64,000 nt of DNA from positions 62,001 to 126,000 of IMG/VR virus record IMGVR_UViG_3300032287_003559; one strand, given 5' to 3'. The position numbers and the translations under genes were made by a program. How positions within the stretch are numbered: the stretch's first letter is position 1; each line of letters begins with the position of its first letter. Source of the DNA: a virus. Positions 42,667 through 52,638 of the stretch are shown piece by piece. The notes under the pieces are model-generated. The model made no database searches. It was given only the letters and a program-made list of their open reading frames with translations, and had not been told where the DNA came from.

Positions 42667-43382
42667 AGTCATCAAATTTTTTAGTTCATCATCAAGCTCA
42701 TAAAAATAAAGTTGCAACAGAGCATGTTATTAGATCATTTAGAGAATATCACCCAGATGATCCATATGTAATTTGGTCTGATTGTGGTGAAGATTATATT
42801 GATATAGCAGAAAAATATAATACAGATTATTATTATTCCGACTTTAATGTAGGATATATCTATTATGATAAAGAATCTGCATATGAATTATATAATAGAA
42901 TAAGAAAATCATGCGAATTATATAAAGATAAAACGCATGTTCTTTGGATGGAAGACGATGTAATAATCAAAGGTGAAATTTATATTCCAGATGAAGTTGA
43001 GTATTATGGAATGCCAAATATTGGAAACACTTGGCCAGAACTTCATGAATATCTTTGTGAGAAATATAAAGTAAATCCCAACTTTAACTTTTGGTCAACT
43101 GCAGGTGGCGTGATCATGCCTACAGATACTTTTGTAAATAAATTTGATATTTTAGAAAAATTTATTGACGAAGATTATGATCATGTTTACAACAATATGT
43201 GCAAAAAAATTGGTGCTGGAGATATACTAAAAATGGTATCCCAAATAATCACTGGAAAAAATTATACCGTTAATCCGCAAATAACTGATGTTAATCATCC
43301 TACAGGTGTTAGCGATGATATAATTTCAATTGTTCATGGATTCAAGGGGCATTATGTAGAACTTCCTCCTAGAGATAATTGA
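42663..43382 (+). CDS. Putative glycosyltransferase (GT-A-like)
   Basis: 239 residues. Contains HVLWMEDDVIIKGEIYIP near residue 95, a DxD-type metal site, and a Tyr/Asp-rich N-domain (EDYIDIAEKYNTDYYYSD). Codon usage is very AT-rich like the adjacent transferases. Donor and acceptor unknown. Confidence 0.7.
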   Translation: MKSSNFLVHHQAHKNKVATEHVIRSFREYHPDDPYVIWSDCGEDYIDIAEKYNTDYYYSDFNVGYIYYDKESAYELYNRIRKSCELYKDKTHVLWMEDDVIIKGEIYIPDEVEYYGMPNIGNTWPELHEYLCEKYKVNPNFNFWSTAGGVIMPTDTFVNKFDILEKFIDEDYDHVYNNMCKKIGAGDILKMVSQIITGKNYTVNPQITDVNHPTGVSDDIISIVHGFKGHYVELPPRDN

Positions 43383-43384
43383 TC

Positions 43385-44107
43385 ATGAAAGTAGCATTTT
43401 GTTTTGCTGGACAACCGAGAGATGTAAAAAATACTCTTAATAATATTAAAAAATCTTGGGGAACTCATCAGGAACTAGATTTCTTCTTTCATTCTTGGAT
43501 TCCTGATAGGGAAGGTCCATATAGAATAGACACTCCTTCTGATGTATATACGAAAGATATTAATGATTATATTTTATCTGAACTATCTCCAGTAAAATAT
43601 GAATTTGAAAATCAAATAATTTTTAAAAATTATTATAGAGACTCTATTCATTGGCCAATTCGTAGTTCTAATATTCCAAATCCTTCTCAAAATATCCAAT
43701 CATTTTTTTATTCAATTAAGAGAAGTAATGAACTAAAAAAACAGTATGAGGAAGAAAATAATTTTAAGTATGACTGCGTAATTCGTTGTAGATTTGACTA
43801 TTTGTTTACGAAGATCTATAATATTAGAGATTTTGATTTAAATTATTTGAATGTAAAAAATGATTGCAAGCATACTCCGTATGCAATCAACGATCACATT
43901 GCATTATCAAATAGTGAGAATATGGATTTGTATTCAACAGTATTTGATAATATTCAAGAACACTATAAAAACGGTATTGAATTTAATACAGAAGTTATTC
44001 TTGGATATAATGCTTTTATTAATGGATTAAAATATCACAAAACTTTAGGTGATAATAATGAATCCTATGTTTCAACACAAAAGGAAAGATCTGGAATTTA
44101 TATATGA
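43385..44107 (+). CDS. Putative glycosyltransferase-like protein, paralogue of 37515
   Basis: 240 residues from ATG 43385 (TTG 43379 is upstream in frame). Opening KVAFCFAGQPRDVKN and FKYDCVIRCRFDYL near residue 132 match the gene at 37515, pointing to a duplication within the cluster. The end overlaps the next ATG by 4 bases. Confidence 0.7.
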   Translation: MKVAFCFAGQPRDVKNTLNNIKKSWGTHQELDFFFHSWIPDREGPYRIDTPSDVYTKDINDYILSELSPVKYEFENQIIFKNYYRDSIHWPIRSSNIPNPSQNIQSFFYSIKRSNELKKQYEEENNFKYDCVIRCRFDYLFTKIYNIRDFDLNYLNVKNDCKHTPYAINDHIALSNSENMDLYSTVFDNIQEHYKNGIEFNTEVILGYNAFINGLKYHKTLGDNNESYVSTQKERSGIYI

Positions 44108-45063
44108 ATATTGCATTTATAGGACCTGGTATTATGCCCATTCCCCCGAATGGATGGGGGGCAGTGGAAATGTTGATATGGGATTATGCAACAGTTCTAG
44201 GGAATTTGGGGCATACTGGTGTAATTATCAATACTCCAAATAGGTCTGAAATTATTCAAGAACTTAAAGAAGATGAATTTGATATTGTTCATCTTCATTA
44301 CGATGTTTTTCATGATATTATTCCTGAAATATTGGATACTATTAAAGGTAAATTGATTGTATCTAGTCATTATCCATATATCAATTATCCTGAGATGTGG
44401 GCGAATGATAATTATAGCCCTATAGTAAAAAGTTTTAGTAATAATAAAAATTTTAATATCTTTTCTTCTAGTCAAAAAGATATTAATACCTTTGTTAGTT
44501 ATGGTGCGGATCCTAATAACTGTTGGTTGAGTAGATTGGGTGTTCTTCCAGATTCGTATGCATTTGATGAAAATGCTACTTATGATAGAACACTTTCTTT
44601 TTCACAGATTTGTGATAGAAAGCGCCAATATCTTATCCAAGATTTTGATAATGTTGATTTTATTGGAAGACTGGAATATGGGAAGTTTAACAATAAGGCA
44701 AACTATAAGGGAGAAATGCCCAGAGTAAAATTAAATACGGAAATAACCAAGTATTCTAATTTTACTCTTTTAAGTTCCGTTGAAAATACAACTCCTTTGG
44801 TAGTTAAAGAAGCACTTATTTGTGGATTGGGTGTTGTAGTTTCTGAAGAAGTGTCTGTTGAACTAGACACAAGTTTAGATTTTATTGATGTTATTACAGA
44901 AGATAAGATCGAAGATCTTTCCTATGTTCAAAGTGTTCTGCAAAAAAATAAAGAATACTCTGTAAAAAACAGAAATAAAATTAGAGAGTATGGAATTCAA
45001 ACATTTGGTCTCTCAAATATTTTAGAATTTGAGTATGTTCCCAAAATGCAGTCATTGTTATGA
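44104..45063 (+). CDS. GT4-like glycosyltransferase
   Basis: 319 residues. The opening NIAFIGPGIMPIPPNGWGAVE and ATVLGNLGHTGVIIN resemble GT-B/GT4 N-domains, and SRLGVLPDSYAFDENATYDR with VENTTPLVVKEALICGLGVVVSE (residues about 228-250, outlined) is the GT4 C-domain E-x7-E-like helix. The next gene is a tandem paralogue. Confidence 0.85.
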   Translation: MNIAFIGPGIMPIPPNGWGAVEMLIWDYATVLGNLGHTGVIINTPNRSEIIQELKEDEFDIVHLHYDVFHDIIPEILDTIKGKLIVSSHYPYINYPEMWANDNYSPIVKSFSNNKNFNIFSSSQKDINTFVSYGADPNNCWLSRLGVLPDSYAFDENATYDRTLSFSQICDRKRQYLIQDFDNVDFIGRLEYGKFNNKANYKGEMPRVKLNTEITKYSNFTLLSSVENTTPLVVKEALICGLGVVVSEEVSVELDTSLDFIDVITEDKIEDLSYVQSVLQKNKEYSVKNRNKIREYGIQTFGLSNILEFEYVPKMQSLL

Positions 45064-46013
45064 AAATAAGTATCATCGGTCCAGCTACACAAATTCCCCC
45101 TGTAGGATGGGGAGCAGTTGAAAGTTTAATTTGGGATTATAAGATATCTCTAGAAGAGATGGACCATAAAGTTCAAATTATAAACATTGAAAATCCTAAC
45201 GAAATTATTCAGCGGATTAATCAATTTAGACCAGATTTTGTTCATATCAATTATGATGATTGGATTGTTCTCTATCCATATATTCAATATCCTTGTGCAA
45301 TAACTTCTCACTTCGGATATATTGAAAGACCTGATATGATGGGAGGATACATAAACATTTTCAACTTATTCCAAAATTATAAACCAAATATTTTTTGCTT
45401 GTCCGAAAGCATTAAAAAAGTTTATAAAGTTTTTTCTGGTATCTCTGAAGATAAATTATTTGTTACTCCTAATGGCGTAAATCTTTCTATCTTTAAAAAA
45501 GAAAGAGAACCAAAGTATCCAGATAGAAGCATTTATCTTGCAAAAATAGATTATCGCAAACGCCAACACTTATTTCAATCTATTGAAAGTCTTTGGTATG
45601 CTGGTAATATTGCTGATAGTAGATTTGATATATCCAAAAATTATCTTGGAGAATGGAATAAAACACAACTCCATAATCAGTTGACCGATTATGGTAATCT
45701 GGTATTATTGAGTGATGGTGAAGCGCATTCATTAGTATTGATGGAAGCACTTGCATCTGGTCTTGGAATTGTAATTAGCGAATTTGCAACAGCAAATCTT
45801 GATCTTGATAAAAATTTTATCGATGTTATTCCAGAAAAAAGAATAAATGATCTTGAATATGTTGAAAGTATCATTGTAAAAAACAGGGAATATTCTATTA
45901 CTCATCGTGAAGAAATTATTGAATATTCTCAAAATTTTGGATGGTCAAATATAATAAAAAATTATTATCTACCTAGTGTTCAAAAATTAATTGCAAATTA
46001 TGATAGGATTTAA
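45060..46013 (+). CDS. GT4-like glycosyltransferase, tandem paralogue
   Basis: 317 residues. Same order of motifs as the previous gene: KISIIGPATQIPPVGWGAVE, VTPNGVNLSIFKKERE, and GEAHSLVLMEALASGLGIVISE near residue 220. Overlaps it by 4 bases. The pair probably arose by duplication and then diverged in acceptor specificity. Confidence 0.87.
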   Translation: MKISIIGPATQIPPVGWGAVESLIWDYKISLEEMDHKVQIINIENPNEIIQRINQFRPDFVHINYDDWIVLYPYIQYPCAITSHFGYIERPDMMGGYINIFNLFQNYKPNIFCLSESIKKVYKVFSGISEDKLFVTPNGVNLSIFKKEREPKYPDRSIYLAKIDYRKRQHLFQSIESLWYAGNIADSRFDISKNYLGEWNKTQLHNQLTDYGNLVLLSDGEAHSLVLMEALASGLGIVISEFATANLDLDKNFIDVIPEKRINDLEYVESIIVKNREYSITHREEIIEYSQNFGWSNIIKNYYLPSVQKLIANYDRI

Positions 46014-46794
46014 TGCTTTGGGGCAACTTGGTAGACTTGGAAATCAAATGTTCCAGTTTGCTTCGCTTAAGGGAATCGCAAGAAACCGTGGATATGAATA
46101 TTGCTTTCCTCCCACACAAAATAAAAATGAATGGACAGACCATCAATTGTTCAATCCTTTTAAACTTAGTAGAACTAGTCAACTAAATGTTCAGTTTATT
46201 GACGCAAATAGACCTACTATTGCGGAAAGTGGATTTTCATTTGATGAAAAGTTATTTAATGAATGTCCAGATTGGGTTTGTATTCAAGGATTTTTTCAGT
46301 CTGAAAAATATTTTAAACATATTGAAAATGAAATTAGATCTGATTTTGAATTCAAAGATGAAATTCTTAATCCTTGTAAAGAGATGATTTCTCAACTGGA
46401 TTCCTCCCCAATTGCACTTCACATCCGCAGAACAGATTATATTACCAATTCTAATCATACTGTATTGGATTTGGAATATTATCAAAAAGCATTAGATGAG
46501 TTCGATAAAGAAGTTACAGTTCTTGTGTTTTCTGATGATCCTGGTTGGTGTAATCAGCAAGATATTTTCTCATCAGATAGATTTCTTATTGCCGAAGGAA
46601 ATTCTAATTATGTTGATTTGTGTTTGATGTCTCTGTGTTCTGGTCACATTATTGCCAACTCTTCATTTTCTTGGTGGGGTGCTTGGCTAGCAAACAATAA
46701 TAAAGTTGTAGCACCTTCTGGATGGTTTTCTGGGTCTAATAATGAGCACCTAGATATTAAAGATTTGATTCCCGAAACTTGGATGGTGATTTAA
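46000..46794 (+). CDS. Alpha-1,2-fucosyltransferase (GT11)
   Basis: 264 residues from ATG 46000. GT11 signatures: GRLGNQMFQFASLKGIA near residue 10, the HIRRTDY GDP-fucose motif (residues about 144-150), and GHIIANSSFSWWGAWLA near 215, as in FUT1/FUT2-type and bacterial FutC enzymes. It would transfer fucose from GDP-fucose, which gmd and fcl supply, onto a terminal galactose, giving an H-type structure. The stop shares a base with the next start (TAATG). Confidence 0.93.
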   Translation: MIGFNALGQLGRLGNQMFQFASLKGIARNRGYEYCFPPTQNKNEWTDHQLFNPFKLSRTSQLNVQFIDANRPTIAESGFSFDEKLFNECPDWVCIQGFFQSEKYFKHIENEIRSDFEFKDEILNPCKEMISQLDSSPIALHIRRTDYITNSNHTVLDLEYYQKALDEFDKEVTVLVFSDDPGWCNQQDIFSSDRFLIAEGNSNYVDLCLMSLCSGHIIANSSFSWWGAWLANNNKVVAPSGWFSGSNNEHLDIKDLIPETWMVI

Positions 46795-47510
46795 TGAAAA
46801 TTGCGATTTGTTTTATTGGTACTGGAAAGTATTTAAACTTTCTTCCAAAATATTATGAAAATATTCATGAATATTTTCTTCCCAATAGCGAAAAAACTTT
46901 TTTAGTTTTTACGGATGGTGAAGGAGATTTTCCTGAAGATGTTAAAGTATATAAACAAAAACATCTTGAATGGCCTTATATTACCTTAACAAGATTTGGA
47001 ATTATTCAAAAAGCAAAAGAAGAAATTGAAAAGAATGATTGGTTTGTTTTTATTGATGCAGACGCTTTGGTAGTCAATTCAATTACTGAAGAAGAGTTTT
47101 TTGATGATACTAAATCATTTTTTGGAGTCCATCATCCATGTCATTTTCTTCAGATGTCTCCGCATAATGAATATCCTGGAGCATTTGAAACAAATCCACA
47201 GTCTCTTTCTCATATCACTCAAACAGATGATTTGTCTACTTATTATCAAGGATGTTTATGGGGAGGAAAAGTTCCAGATGTTCTTAAGATGATTGAAGAA
47301 CTTGATTGTAGAGTAAACAAAGATCTTGAAAATGATGTGATTGCCGTATGGCATGATGAAAGTCATATCAATAAATTTTTTATTGAACAAAAGGAGTATG
47401 TGAATACTTTAGGTCCAGAGTATGCATACCCAGAAGTATTTTCTAGTTATTGCAAATTCGACCCAAAGATAGTACACTTAGCAAAAAATAACTCAAAATA
47501 TCATGTTTGA
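46794..47510 (+). CDS. GT6-family glycosyltransferase (ABO/alpha-gal type)
   Basis: 238 residues from ATG 46794; a frame extension upstream lies inside the previous gene. GT6 features: KIAICFIGTGKYLNFLPKYY near residue 2, FVFIDADALVV with the DxD-like Asp88-Ala-Asp90, TYYQGCLWGGKVPDV near 157, and VIAVWHDESHINKFF near 184 (the acceptor-binding W/H/E set). Vertebrate members add alpha-1,3 GalNAc or Gal to fucosylated galactose. Placed directly after GT11, which would make such an acceptor. Confidence 0.92.
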   Translation: MKIAICFIGTGKYLNFLPKYYENIHEYFLPNSEKTFLVFTDGEGDFPEDVKVYKQKHLEWPYITLTRFGIIQKAKEEIEKNDWFVFIDADALVVNSITEEEFFDDTKSFFGVHHPCHFLQMSPHNEYPGAFETNPQSLSHITQTDDLSTYYQGCLWGGKVPDVLKMIEELDCRVNKDLENDVIAVWHDESHINKFFIEQKEYVNTLGPEYAYPEVFSSYCKFDPKIVHLAKNNSKYHV

Positions 47511-48312
47511 ATTAAACGATAAAAATAAATCTACCTATAAACTCAAAGGTATTGGTCCGATCTATTATTTAAATCTTGATGGGCAACCAGAAAGAAGGAA
47601 ATATATGGAGGATCAATTTAAATATTGGGAGGTTGAAAATTATACTCGTATTTCTGCATATGATGGACGAGAAGATGATCTAAGTGATATCTTAGTTGGG
47701 CGGTATCCTGAAATGATGACCTCTGGAGAAATTGGATGTATTACTTCTCATCTAAAAGCAATTAAACATTGGTATGAAACATCCGATAGTCCATATGCAG
47801 TCATTATGGAAGATGATTGTAATTTGGATTTAGTCCGATATTGGAATTTTACCTGGGATGATTTTTATGCACATATCCCATATGATTGGGATATTGTACA
47901 AATTGCTATTATCTGTACTGGAGATCTTCATGTTAAACTTCATAAAAGATTTGTAAATGATTTCTCTACAGCTTGTTATCTGATTACTAGACATCATGCA
48001 GAAAAACTTATTAAGTTCCATACTAGAGGAGATAAGTATAAACTTGATAATGGAGTTAAACCACGTCCAGTTGCTGATGACTTGATTTATAATTCCGGAA
48101 ATACTTATTCAATTCCTCTTCTCCTCTATAGAACTGAACTTGGGTCTTCTATCCATCCAGAACACGTTGATGCATTTCATAAAGCTAATTTCAATGCACT
48201 ATCTCAATTCTGGGAACAAAACAGTTCTCAAATCGATATTAAAGATTATATGAACTATGATCCATATCTTGGTCGTATAGTTGAAAATTCTTCTGCCCAA
48301 CAAAATCCTTGA
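47503..48312 (+). CDS. GT25-family glycosyltransferase
   Basis: 269 residues. Signatures: IYYLNLDGQPERRKYME near residue 17, SAYDGRE near 46, SGEIGCITSHLKAI near 67 and the acidic VIMEDDCNL near 98, typical of LPS-type GT25 galactosyltransferases. The last gene of the glycan island, ending just before a promoter. Overlaps GT6 by 8 bases. Confidence 0.9.
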   Translation: MFELNDKNKSTYKLKGIGPIYYLNLDGQPERRKYMEDQFKYWEVENYTRISAYDGREDDLSDILVGRYPEMMTSGEIGCITSHLKAIKHWYETSDSPYAVIMEDDCNLDLVRYWNFTWDDFYAHIPYDWDIVQIAIICTGDLHVKLHKRFVNDFSTACYLITRHHAEKLIKFHTRGDKYKLDNGVKPRPVADDLIYNSGNTYSIPLLLYRTELGSSIHPEHVDAFHKANFNALSQFWEQNSSQIDIKDYMNYDPYLGRIVENSSAQQNP

Positions 48313-48337
48313 CGGATTTGAAAAATCATATTAGAAT
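48309..48337 (+). promoter_or_regulatory. Sigma70-type promoter at the end of the glycan island
   Basis: TTGACG 48309-48314, 17-base spacer, TAGAAT 48332-48337. Reads toward the porin. Confidence 0.65.
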
Positions 48338-48345
48338 ACTTGCAT

Positions 48346-48375
48346 CTTAAGGGTTGCTTAAGACATTCTAAATAA
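48346..48375 (+). promoter_or_regulatory. 8-bp repeats at 11-bp spacing before the porin (Pho-box-like)
   Basis: CTTAAGGG at 48346-48353 and CTTAAGAC at 48357-48364, then CTAAATAA at 48368-48375, each separated by 3 bases. This resembles the cyanobacterial PhoB site (YTTAACCT repeats) but the last bases deviate. CTAAATA is also a late-promoter-like sequence, so both readings must be kept open. Confidence 0.45.
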
Positions 48376-48436
48376 CGAGGGTTTCTTTTTAGTTAGAAAT
48401 CTTCATATTGTCGTTTAGTACAAAATACAAATTTTT

Positions 48437-49909
48437 ATGAAACTCAAACAACTGATGCTTGCACCTGTTGCTCTTGGAATGATTGCTCCTGCTGCTGCGA
48501 ATGCGGCAGATCTGAATATGGCAGCAGTCAATCAATATTCTACGGAACAGGTCACAAGCGTCTCACAATTCTCTGATGTAAAGCCTACCGATTGGGCATA
48601 TCAGGCACTCAGCAACCTCGTAGAGCGTTATGGTTGCGTTGCTGGATATCCTAACGGCACCTTTGGTGGTGGTAAGGCAATGACCCGCTATGAGGCAGCA
48701 GCACTTCTGAATGCTTGCCTCGATCGTGTGACTGAAGTTACCGATGAACTCAAGCGTCTTCAGAATGAATTCTCACAAGAACTCGCTGTTCTTCGTGGTC
48801 GTGTTGATGCTGCTGAGGCACGTATCGGTCAACTGGAAGCAACTCAGTTCTCCACCACTACTAAACTGCGTGGTGAAGCAACCTTCGTTCTGGGTGGCGT
48901 TCCTGGTTATGATACCAAGACTGATGTAAGCACTCGTACTGCTTTCAACTATGATGTTCGTCTGAACTTTGATACTTCGTTTACTGGTAAGGATCTGCTC
49001 CGTACCCGTCTGCGTTCTTCTAACTTCAGTGCTGATCCTTTTGGTTCGTCTTCCTCCCTGTTCAAACTGGACAAGGCTGATAACACCCAATCGGAAACTG
49101 GCGATAACGTAGTGATTGATCGTCTCTACTATTCGTTCCCTGCTCTGAACAACCGTGCAACTCTGACCCTTGGTGCTAAGGTCCGTAACACCGAAATGGC
49201 TTGGTTGCCTACTGCATACAAGTCGGAAGTTCTTGACTTCTTTGCTGTTGCTGGTGCTCCTGGCGTTTATAACAAGGCAACTGGTGCTGGTTTCGGTGCT
49301 CTGTGGAGTCAAGGTAAGACTGGTTTCGTTGCTGGTGTAAACTATGTTGCTCAAAAGGGTGACGACAGCGAAACTGGTGTCTTTGATGAAACCAGCGGTC
49401 TGAACACTCTGGCACAAATCGGTTACCGTGGTAAGAACTGGGGTATCGGTGCTGGTTACCGTTATGGTACTGAAGGTACTCGTGTTCGCACCTACAACGG
49501 TCTGAATGGAGCTGGTGGTACTCTGGTTCCTGGTCAAACCTCTAATGGTTATGCCGTGAACGCATACTGGCAACCTACTAAGTCTGGTATCGTTCCTTCC
49601 ATCTCTGCTGGTTATGGTTGGAACACCGTGAGTGGTACTGCAAGTGCTGCTACCGATAGTCAGTCGTGGTTTGCTGGTCTCCAGTGGGCAGATGTACTTG
49701 CTAAGGGCAACTCTGCTGGTATTGCTATCGGTCAAGCACCTACGGGCGAAGACCTTGAGGCAGCAACGATGCTTGAAATCTTCTACAAGTATCAAGTTTC
49801 GGATAACATTAGTATCACTCCTGCGATCTTTTACGCAAGTGATAATCAACGCCTGATTGGTGATGCCTCTAAGTGGGGTGGCGTGATCCAGACCAAGTTT
49901 ACGTTCTGA
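48437..49909 (+). CDS. Cyanobacterial outer-membrane porin (SLH + OprB-type)
   Basis: 490 residues. Signal peptide (KLKQLMLAPVALGMIAPAAANA), one S-layer-homology domain (about 45-105: FSDVKPTDWAYQALSNLVERYG, RYEAAALLNACLD), a short coiled coil (110-135), then a beta-barrel ending in a terminal Phe. This matches the SomA/SomB-type porins of Synechococcus and Prochlorococcus. Codons are much more C/G-ending than those of the glycan genes, as expected for a host-derived or highly expressed gene. A long minus-strand ORF opposite it is a shadow. Confidence 0.93.
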   Translation: MKLKQLMLAPVALGMIAPAAANAADLNMAAVNQYSTEQVTSVSQFSDVKPTDWAYQALSNLVERYGCVAGYPNGTFGGGKAMTRYEAAALLNACLDRVTEVTDELKRLQNEFSQELAVLRGRVDAAEARIGQLEATQFSTTTKLRGEATFVLGGVPGYDTKTDVSTRTAFNYDVRLNFDTSFTGKDLLRTRLRSSNFSADPFGSSSSLFKLDKADNTQSETGDNVVIDRLYYSFPALNNRATLTLGAKVRNTEMAWLPTAYKSEVLDFFAVAGAPGVYNKATGAGFGALWSQGKTGFVAGVNYVAQKGDDSETGVFDETSGLNTLAQIGYRGKNWGIGAGYRYGTEGTRVRTYNGLNGAGGTLVPGQTSNGYAVNAYWQPTKSGIVPSISAGYGWNTVSGTASAATDSQSWFAGLQWADVLAKGNSAGIAIGQAPTGEDLEAATMLEIFYKYQVSDNISITPAIFYASDNQRLIGDASKWGGVIQTKFTF

Positions 49910-49912
49910 TAA

Positions 49913-51220
<1,308 letters not shown>

Positions 51221-51222
51221 AC

Positions 51223-51267
51223 CTTAACCAATTCTTAGTGGACTTTAATTTTTTTCTCTAGTAGAAT
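51223..51267 (+). promoter_or_regulatory. Pho-box-like promoter of pstS
   Basis: CTTAACCA (51223-51230), CTTAGTGG (51234-51241) and TTAATTTT (51245-51252) follow at exact 11-bp steps, and a TAGAAT -10 follows at 51262-51267. The repeats match the cyanobacterial Pho box and sit in place of a -35, as in PhoB-activated promoters. Suggests that host phosphate signalling controls this phage gene. Confidence 0.72.
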
Positions 51268-51303
51268 TACTTACGAAGTCGTTACTTTTACTTCAAACTT
51301 TTT

Positions 51304-52269
51304 ATGAAACTCAAAAACTTTATTGCTATTGGTCTGGTTGCTGCTCCTGTTGGTGCTATTGCTGGACCTGCTTTGAATGGTGCAGGTGCCACCTTCCCTG
51401 CACCTCTTTATCAACGTTGGTTCCAAGATTATGCACGAACTTCTGGGAGTAGGGTTAATTATCAGTCCGTTGGTTCTGGCGCTGGTATTCGTCAATTTGT
51501 TGCAGGCACAGTTGACTTCGCAGCAAGCGACGAACCAATCAAACCCGCAGAAGCAGCAAAAGTGAAGCGTGGTGTCGTTCAGTTCCCTGCTGTGGGTGGA
51601 ACGATCGCTGTTGCTTATAATAAACCCGGTTGCACTCTGAAACTCACTCAGAAGCAGACTGTAGATATCTTTGCTGGACGCATTAAGGATTGGAACAAAC
51701 TACCTAACTGTGGTAATGGTCCCATTCGCGTTGTTCATCGTTCTGATGGTTCTGGAACCACCTTTGCTTTCACTAACTCTCTGGAAGCATTTGGTGGTTG
51801 GACTTATGGCGTTGCAAAGGCAGTCAACTGGCCTACTGGTGTTGGTGCAAAAGGTAATGAAGGTGTTTCTGGAACTATTCGTAACACTCCTGGTGCGATT
51901 GGTTATGTGAATACTGGATTTATAAAAGCAAACAAACTTCAAGCAGCAGCAATTCAAAATAAGGCAGGGCAGTTTGTTCTTCCTTCTGCTAAGTCTGGTG
52001 CTGCTGCTCTGAATAGTATTTCTCTGGATAGCAATCTTGCAGGAGAAAATCCTAATCCTGCAGGTGCTGGTGCATATCCTATCTCCACACTTACTTGGAT
52101 TCTTGCTTATAAGACTGGTAATGGTGCTGAGACAGATGACCTCCAGAAAACCTTTAACTATATTCTGAGCGGTAAGGCACAGATGATTGCTGATGATCTG
52201 GGTTATGTTCCTCTTGCAGGAAGCGTTCTAAACAAGTCTCGTATTGCTGTGAAGCGTATTGGTCAGTAA
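51304..52269 (+). CDS. pstS: Periplasmic phosphate-binding protein PstS
   Basis: 321 residues with a signal peptide (KLKNFIAIGLVAAPVGAIAG). It captures phosphate for the host PstABC transporter. Phosphate-binding motifs: GAGATFPAPLYQRWF near residue 27, SVGSGAGIRQF near 57, SDEPIKP near 77 and RSDGSGTTFAFT near 146-157. Common auxiliary metabolic gene in cyanophages, here behind a Pho-box-like promoter. Confidence 0.97.
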   Translation: MKLKNFIAIGLVAAPVGAIAGPALNGAGATFPAPLYQRWFQDYARTSGSRVNYQSVGSGAGIRQFVAGTVDFAASDEPIKPAEAAKVKRGVVQFPAVGGTIAVAYNKPGCTLKLTQKQTVDIFAGRIKDWNKLPNCGNGPIRVVHRSDGSGTTFAFTNSLEAFGGWTYGVAKAVNWPTGVGAKGNEGVSGTIRNTPGAIGYVNTGFIKANKLQAAAIQNKAGQFVLPSAKSGAAALNSISLDSNLAGENPNPAGAGAYPISTLTWILAYKTGNGAETDDLQKTFNYILSGKAQMIADDLGYVPLAGSVLNKSRIAVKRIGQ

Positions 52270-52277
52270 ATGTTAAC

Positions 52278-52306
52278 AGGAGGGGCTTGACGGTCCCTCT
52301 TTTTTT
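52278..52306 (+). terminator. Terminator after pstS, overlapping the next promoter
   Basis: GAGGG/CCCTC hairpin whose loop holds TTGACG, followed by seven T. Confidence 0.88.
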
Positions 52307-52315
52307 CTATATAAT
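52287..52315 (+). promoter_or_regulatory. Sigma70-type promoter for hli, embedded in the terminator
   Basis: TTGACG 52287-52292 in the hairpin loop, 17-base spacer over the T-tract, TATAAT 52310-52315. Confidence 0.8.
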
Positions 52316-52342
52316 ACTGTAACAATTCGTAATAAAACGAAA

Positions 52343-52552
52343 ATGACTGTAACAAAAAATGAATTTGGTCAAATGAATATGTGGGCAAAAGAACCCTCTA
52401 TGTATATGACAAAAGAAGATCTTGAGCGTTATGGAATTGAACCATATGCTGAAAAGGCAGAAAAAATGAATGGTCGTTGGGCAATGATGGGATTTGTTGC
52501 TGGTGTTATTTCTTATGCTATCACTGGTAACTTCTTCTTTGGTGTATTCTGA
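52343..52552 (+). CDS. hli: High-light-inducible protein (Hli/HLIP)
   Basis: 69 residues. The chlorophyll-binding helix signature EKMNGRWAMMGFVAGVISY near residue 39 with the Glu/Asn/Arg ligands is clear, followed by the TGNFFFG end. Protects photosystem II or binds free chlorophyll during infection. The longer N-terminus (MWAKEPSMYMTKEDLERYG) is of the cyanophage type. Confidence 0.96.
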   Translation: MTVTKNEFGQMNMWAKEPSMYMTKEDLERYGIEPYAEKAEKMNGRWAMMGFVAGVISYAITGNFFFGVF

Positions 52553-52638
52553 TGACTGAGTTTATTTTCACTTTCACTGGTATTGCATTTTTGGTTCTTC
52601 TGAGTTATTCTGTAGAGAAAGTTTGCGAAACATACTAA
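52552..52638 (+). CDS. 28-residue membrane peptide between hli genes
   Basis: Starts within the hli stop (TGATG). One hydrophobic helix (FIFTFTGIAFLVLLSYSV) and a short polar end. Its stop overlaps the next ATG (TAATG). Small thylakoid-type subunits look like this, but I do not recognise it. Confidence 0.5.
   Translation: MTEFIFTFTGIAFLVLLSYSVEKVCETY

Noticed and set aside
48773-49849. Long minus-strand open frame (358 codons) opposite the porin
   Set aside because: It lies wholly within a well-supported porin gene; regular codon usage of the porin keeps that frame open. It has no ribosome site and no recognisable motifs.
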